From the NCBI GenBank assembly GCA_037367405.1, contig JAZKJV010010750.1:186001-250000 (forward strand): DNA of 64,000 nt. The letters are read 5' to 3'. This document shows positions 59,972 through 64,000 of the stretch, piece after piece (the first letter of the stretch is position 1; each line of letters begins with the position of its first letter). The stretch is from Ottelia alismoides. Taxonomy: Eukaryota > Streptophyta > Magnoliopsida > Alismatales > Hydrocharitaceae. The notes below the pieces were generated by a model that saw only the letters and a program-made list of their open reading frames with translations, was not told the origin of the DNA and did not search any database. The position numbers were made by a program, and so were the translations under genes.

Positions 59972-60373
59972 ATGGATCCCTGGAGCACATTTTATCCGGA
60001 CTCTGCGGATCCCTCGTTCACTCCAGTCAGTCCACCTCCCTTTTATCAGGAGGATCCTCCTCCTACCTTTTCTGACTTTTGTACATACCCGCCTCAGCCA
60101 CAGTATCAGGACTTGGATTACTACCCACCTCCACCTCCACCTGTATATTATCCCCCTCCACCTTCACATCCACCCGAGTCTGACCTGTTGGAGTCACCTT
60201 CCTCTATCTCCATGAGTGACATTTTGATCCTAATGATGGAGCACATTAATTCGATGAGATATTATCTTGCCATTTTGAGAGAAATCAAGATTAATGCTCC
60301 TTTTGTCAAGGATACGGATTTTCTTATGGGTGATCATGGGAGCTTGCAATGGCCCATAATACAAAAAAAATGA
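59972..60373 (+). CDS. Proline-rich gag-like ORF of element A
   Basis: 133 codons from ATG at 59972: MDPWSTFYPDSADPSFTPV, then a Pro/Tyr-rich stretch (DYYPPPPPPVYYPPPP) and a hydrophobic-helical end (MSDILILMMEHINSMRYYL). The start is like gag of element E only in beginning MDP. No capsid domain or CCHC knuckle follows. After the TGA at 60371 the sequence is out of frame until the protease ORF, so this is either a reduced gag or a truncated one. Function not shown. Confidence 0.5.
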   Translation: MDPWSTFYPDSADPSFTPVSPPPFYQEDPPPTFSDFCTYPPQPQYQDLDYYPPPPPPVYYPPPPSHPPESDLLESPSSISMSDILILMMEHINSMRYYLAILREIKINAPFVKDTDFLMGDHGSLQWPIIQKK

Positions 60374-60433
60374 GAAAAATTTAACAACACAAAAAGAGTT
60401 CGGGAGACACTTGGTTGATTAATATCGTGATGA

Positions 60434-61184
60434 GAGGGTCCATCTGCCAGATCATTCACCCACACATTCATTCAATCACTGTCCCACCTTTGACCCCGAT
60501 GATGTCGTTGTACAGACTTCTCTTCGCATGCCTCGTGTAAATGTTGATTCCGACTTCCTCCCTTGTACGGAGGAAGTCCAAAAATTGAAAAAAATGTTGA
60601 CTAAACCCGAAGTGGTGGCCACCATTCATGAGATCATACGTGCCCCACTTCAGCAGGCCATGACCGATTTATCTGCTCCTCTTCCCAAGAAGAGAAAGCG
60701 GAGGAGCAGATCTGAGCATCATATTTTGACCATGGCCACTGCCCACGCCATCACACACCATCCCATTCCTAGGAAGAAGAACACAACTACCCCTTTCATC
60801 ACTTGCACCATCTCTGACCATACTTGTGATCACACTCTCCTCAATGGCGGTGCATATATTAGCATATTACCTTTCTCGCTAGTACAATCTCTTCACTTAG
60901 GGCCTCTAAAGAAGACAAGGATGATTGTTCAATTTGCTGATGGATTTATCAAGAGGCCGAATGGTATCCTTGAAAACGTTGTCATTTCGATTCAGGCCAC
61001 GAGCTACAATGTCGATTTTGTCGTATTGCCCATGGAGACCTCCACAGGGGAGCCCTCTCCAATCATCTTGGGATGAGAATTCCTCACCTCTGCGAGGGTC
61101 AATATTGACTATGGATCAGGAGAGATTCGCTTCCTTCCTGTTGACAAGAGCGAAGTGTTGATCACCACACCCACAGTTGACTAG
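60434..61184 (+). pseudogene. Retrotransposon aspartic protease, inactive (element A)
   Basis: Open from about 60434, with the first ATG at 60528. N-terminal part EVQKLKKMLTKPEVVATIHE, then a basic PLPKKRKRRSRSEHH. The protease proper: ISDHTCDHTLLNGGAYISIL (active site, about 60840), VQFADGFIKRPNGILENVV (flap, about 60930), NVDFVVLPMETSTG and SPIILG (about 61070). A TGA at 61074 follows, then EFLTSARVNIDYGSGEIRF. The active-site Asp of D-T/S-G-A is Asn (N-G-G-A), so catalysis is lost. The TGA sits where Arg (CGA/CGG) is usual in GRPFL. Confidence 0.8.
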
Positions 61185-61480
61185 AGACCTGCACCTGATG
61201 CACCTTCACCTATTCTAGCTGACTGTGAGGCATGTGACCAATCTGATGATATTAGAGATGTTTGCTTAGCGGCCGCTGATAAGACCTGAGGAATCCTCTG
61301 AAAAGGGGGACTCGGAAAGCATAGACCTCGTAGTTCCTCCTTCTGGTGTGTGGCGATGTGTTGTTGAAATCCAAGGGATTTACGTGATTGATACCATAGA
61401 GCGGAGGGCAGACACCAAGACTAAACAGGATGGACCTAGTTTGACTACTTCCACTGATAAGCGTTCCTGGTCACTCAAAA

Positions 61481-61765
61481 GTGATGAAGATTGAGGCTGG
61501 TTATGATTGTAACCATTATTTTCAGAAGTTTGGGCCTTTTGATGAAAATGATGATCCGAGTGAAATTCTTGAGGACGAAAAAAGTTCGAATTATTCCACT
61601 GATGACTTTGTTCCTTTTGGTTTTGACCTGGATGAGACCAAGCAGGACGACTCCGATTACACTTCTTCCGAGGATGATGAGTTTGTCTCATTCCACTTTG
61701 ATATCAATGAGACCCCCAAGACCAGACCTAGTTGTACTTCTTCCACTCACCCGTCTGCGTCTTAA
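61481..61765 (+). CDS. Acidic Ser/Thr-rich ORF after protease (element A)
   Basis: Open frame with irregular repeats: YSTDDFVPFGFDLDETK, YTSSEDDEFVSFHFDINETP and, after the stop at 61763, TSTNKFVPFRFDSTEG (to about 61850). Consensus is (T/S)-x-(D/N)-x-FVxFxFD-x-x-E(T). It takes the place of RT-RNase H-integrase. Not recognised as any family. The ATG at 61481 may not be the real start; an earlier piece in another frame (61190-61480) also lacks a domain. Compare the acidic region of B2 (17870-18875), which is similar in place and charge but not in sequence. Confidence 0.45.
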   Translation: MMKIEAGYDCNHYFQKFGPFDENDDPSEILEDEKSSNYSTDDFVPFGFDLDETKQDDSDYTSSEDDEFVSFHFDINETPKTRPSCTSSTHPSAS

Positions 61766-62055
61766 CACCGTAGGACTACCAAGGGCGAACCTAGCCATAC
61801 TACTTCCACTAATAAGTTCGTGCCTTTTCGATTTGACTCCACTGAGGGCCTTCACCCTGTCGACCCTGATCGGCTTCCGCCACTATGGACCCCGACGTCG
61901 ACTTGCACCACATCAGATCTATCCCCCAGCGGTCCCACAAGAAGGTTTGCTTTCTACCTTCTTGATCATGTGTACATCCATCTCTGTTGTATATTCTCTC
62001 TTGTGTATCCCTGTCTACCTTCCCTATTTCTCATCCACCCATTCTCGTGTTTGCA

Positions 62056-62577
62056 TTACTTAGGACGTACTTTGTCCTAAGTATAGGGGATTGGATGAGC
62101 TGAGTGTTCATTCATCGTTTTGTTTCATTATTCCTGTTGTTGCCTATACATAGGGCTTCTTTTACCCTAAGTATAGGGGGAGTGATGTGTAAACTCTCAC
62201 GATCTCTTCTCTCATCTTCTGATCTCTTTTCTTCTTTTCTTCTTTTGCTTTTCTATCTTCTTTTTGTATTAAAAAGGTGTCCCACTTGTAGACAATTTTC
62301 TATACTTAGGACGTACTTTGTCCTAAGTATAGGGGGGTGTGCACCATGAGTTATTCTATTCTTTGATCCTCTCTACTGTCTCCTCTTCCTCTCTATACTT
62401 AGGGATATCTTACCCTATGTATAGGGGGGGACGGTCAACTTCTCATTCTTTTGTTCATTCGTTAATTCATTTCTCCGTTCATTTATTCTTTAGACTTTTT
62501 TATACTCAGTACGAGTTATGTCTTCTCTTTTCTCTCCGATCTATGAGGACATAGCTCAAGCTAAATATAGGGGGGGT
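62056..62577 (+). repeat. Hairpin-polypurine cassette array, element A
   Basis: The clearest of the four arrays. Cassettes: 62056-62091 (TTAGGACGTACTTTGTCCTAA then GTATAGGGG), 62143-62181 (CTATACATAGGG / CCCTAAGTATAGGGGG), 62300-62338 (CTATACTTAGGACG / GTCCTAAGTATAGGGGGG), 62393-62431 (CTATACTTAGGGATA / ACCCTATGTATAGGGGGGG) and 62502-62577 (longer arms with AGTTATGTC / GGACATAGCT, then AAATATAGGGGGGG). Spacers of 50-120 bp are pyrimidine-rich and not conserved. Confidence 0.85.
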
Positions 62578-62599
62578 CGTATATACTACGTATATACTT

Positions 62600-63420
62600 T
62601 AAACATAACTCATACTTTCATATTTTCTTAATAATATGCTTAATAATTCGTTAAAATTCATTAAAAAACTTAATAAAAAGATGTTATTGTTCCTCAAATT
62701 CTGTTTGTATGTAATGATTAATAAATCAGATGAAAATTTTTTTTGCAAAATGTTTGAAAAATAGTTTGAAAATCTTTGTGAAAAATCTCTTGAAAACTAT
62801 TTGGAAAATGTTTTGTTACACTTTTTCAACCTTTGTAAAAACATTTTGGTTTCTAAAGTTTTTTTTCTTTGTGTGAAATAAAATATTTGAAAAATGATTT
62901 GCAAATGGTTTGAGAAATGGTTGCAAAAATATTTTGAAAAATCCATCTATACTGTTTGAAAACCTTTGCAAAATGATTTTTAAATATGTGTACATGTTTG
63001 CAAAAATTTTTGTAAAAATTATTTTGTACTATAGTTTTCAAAATTCTTTGAAAAACCTTGTGTCAAATAAGTTTAAGGAATATATACATCACACCTAAAA
63101 TTCATTATATATTTATATCTATAAACATGATCACTTCCCTGTGAATTCTTAAAATCCACTTCTTGTAAATATAAGAAGCACTCCCGTGTAAATATTTTTA
63201 CGCTAGCTTGTAGCCAAAATCGTTTGTTTTCAAAAAATCCCAAAAACATTTGCAAAACTAAAATCCAAAAACATTTGAAAAATCTTTTTGAAAAATACAA
63301 AAAATGCATATGCATCATCTTTTCAAAAATCCATAAAAAGATCAAAATCTTGAAAATTGCATCACAAAAATATTTTCTGCATCGCATTGCATAGCATGAG
63401 CATTTTGCGGATTGAGTTTG
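62600..63420 (+). repeat. AT-rich tract with TTTGAAAA micro-repeats (element A)
   Basis: Many copies of TTTGAAAA and relatives (TTTGCAAA, CTTTGTGAAAA) at 10-25 bp spacing, mainly 62690-63070 and 63220-63310. The counterpart is 9471-10330. The ORFs on both strands have low-complexity Lys/Asn/Phe-rich products and are not credible genes. Confidence 0.55.
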
Positions 63421-64000
63421 ATGGTTGAACAAGTCTAAGTAAAATACGAAGATTGGAGCTTGATTGGACCTTAAAATCTACCTAATAATAAGAACCTTAT
63501 AGGAACTGGAATTGAGGTACTTCAGGTCTAGATGACTTGATTCTTTGAGGATCACAAGACTTGGTTCAATGGATTCTTGACTGCCTAAGTAGAGTATTTC
63601 GGAACACACGCACGACTCTTGTTGATAACGACCTAACTTGGACACCTGCACCTTTCATATGGCTCAACTCAGTTCGAGTGGTGAGGGGATTCAATTTGCC
63701 GGTATGAGACACACACAAGTGGAAACACTTGTCCTCCTCTAGGGAGGGAAGTGCACCCCAACCAATCCAGTGATGAGGAGTTCTAAAGACAGGAGAGGGC
63801 GGGTTGCGATAAAGCTTCAAAAGAGGGATAGTCTACTTGCTCAAGAGGAAATACTCCCAATGTAAATGCTGCTGTAAATAGTATTTGAAAAAAAAGAAGC
63901 TACACTGGTCTTGCAAATATGTATGTATGTACAAAAATAAAATGCATGTCGAAGTATGTATGTATGTTGTATAGAAAATAAGCAAGCTTGAGTTCCAAAG
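63421..64000 (+). repeat. Conserved 3' tail module, copy 5 (cut by window end)
   Basis: Matches the first half of 25180-26257 and 30470-31590, for example GATTGGAGCTTGATT and AATAAGAACCTTATAGGAAC. The polypurine tract and 3' LTR of element A should follow within about 0.6 kb beyond the window. Confidence 0.7.

Noticed and set aside
61190..62050. Envelope-like gene of an Athila element
   Set aside because: Athila elements may carry an env-like ORF after integrase, but the sequence here follows the protease directly, is acidic and has no signal peptide or membrane segment.
62056..62577. CRISPR-like array
   Set aside because: Units are hairpins with variable spacing and sequence, in a plant retrotransposon 3' region. 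There are no cas genes and the repeats are not uniform.

Overview
This window is plant nuclear DNA made almost entirely of transposable elements nested in one another. No intact host gene is visible. A plant source follows from Ty3/gypsy (Athila-like) and Ty1/copia retrotransposons, Mutator-like elements (MULEs) with 9-bp target duplications, a primer site matching plant tRNA-Asp, and a captured fragment of a chlorophyll a/b-binding protein gene (Lhcb). The GC-rich third positions of that fragment lean towards a monocot, but this is inference.

Layout. 1-3532: minus-strand gypsy LTR (F) running off the left edge. 3533-4461: half of a MULE (MULE-2), apparently split by F. 4462-8350: 3' LTR of a minus-strand gypsy element (B), interrupted at 6146-7417 by a Pack-MULE carrying the Lhcb fragment. 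8351-14591: internal part of B (array, integrase, RNase H, RT, protease; all broken). 14592-24235: a second minus-strand element (B2) encoding only gag-like and protease-like sequence plus an unusual acidic region. 24236-29215 and 30136-35395: plus-strand 3' ends and LTRs of two more related elements (C, D), with a G-rich block between them. 35396-36400: minus-strand Athila-type gag (E). 36401-54627: two decayed copia copies as LTR-internal-LTR-internal-LTR sharing the middle LTR. The second copy carries a complete MULE (MULE-1, 48133-49864), which itself carries a 273-bp fold-back element. 54628-64000: plus-strand gypsy element A, inserted in the third copia LTR; it has a 4.1-kb LTR, a tRNA-Asp primer site, a broken gag/protease and no RT or integrase before the window ends.

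The most unusual structure is a cassette repeated in the 3' non-coding part of the gypsy family. An imperfect hairpin (arms like CTATACTTAGG / CCTAAGTATA) runs straight into a G-run, so each cassette ends in a copy of the element's polypurine tract, AAGTATAGGGGGG. Four elements (B, B2, C, A) carry arrays of four or five such cassettes. Two of the elements, A and B2, look like non-autonomous gag-protease derivatives that would need RT and integrase from relatives such as B.

The relative order of events can be read from the nesting: E, then the copia array, then MULE-1, then the fold-back element; A inserted in copia LTR3; and B's LTR, then MULE-2, then F. Coding remnants carry many stop codons, several of them C-to-T changes at CAG codons.
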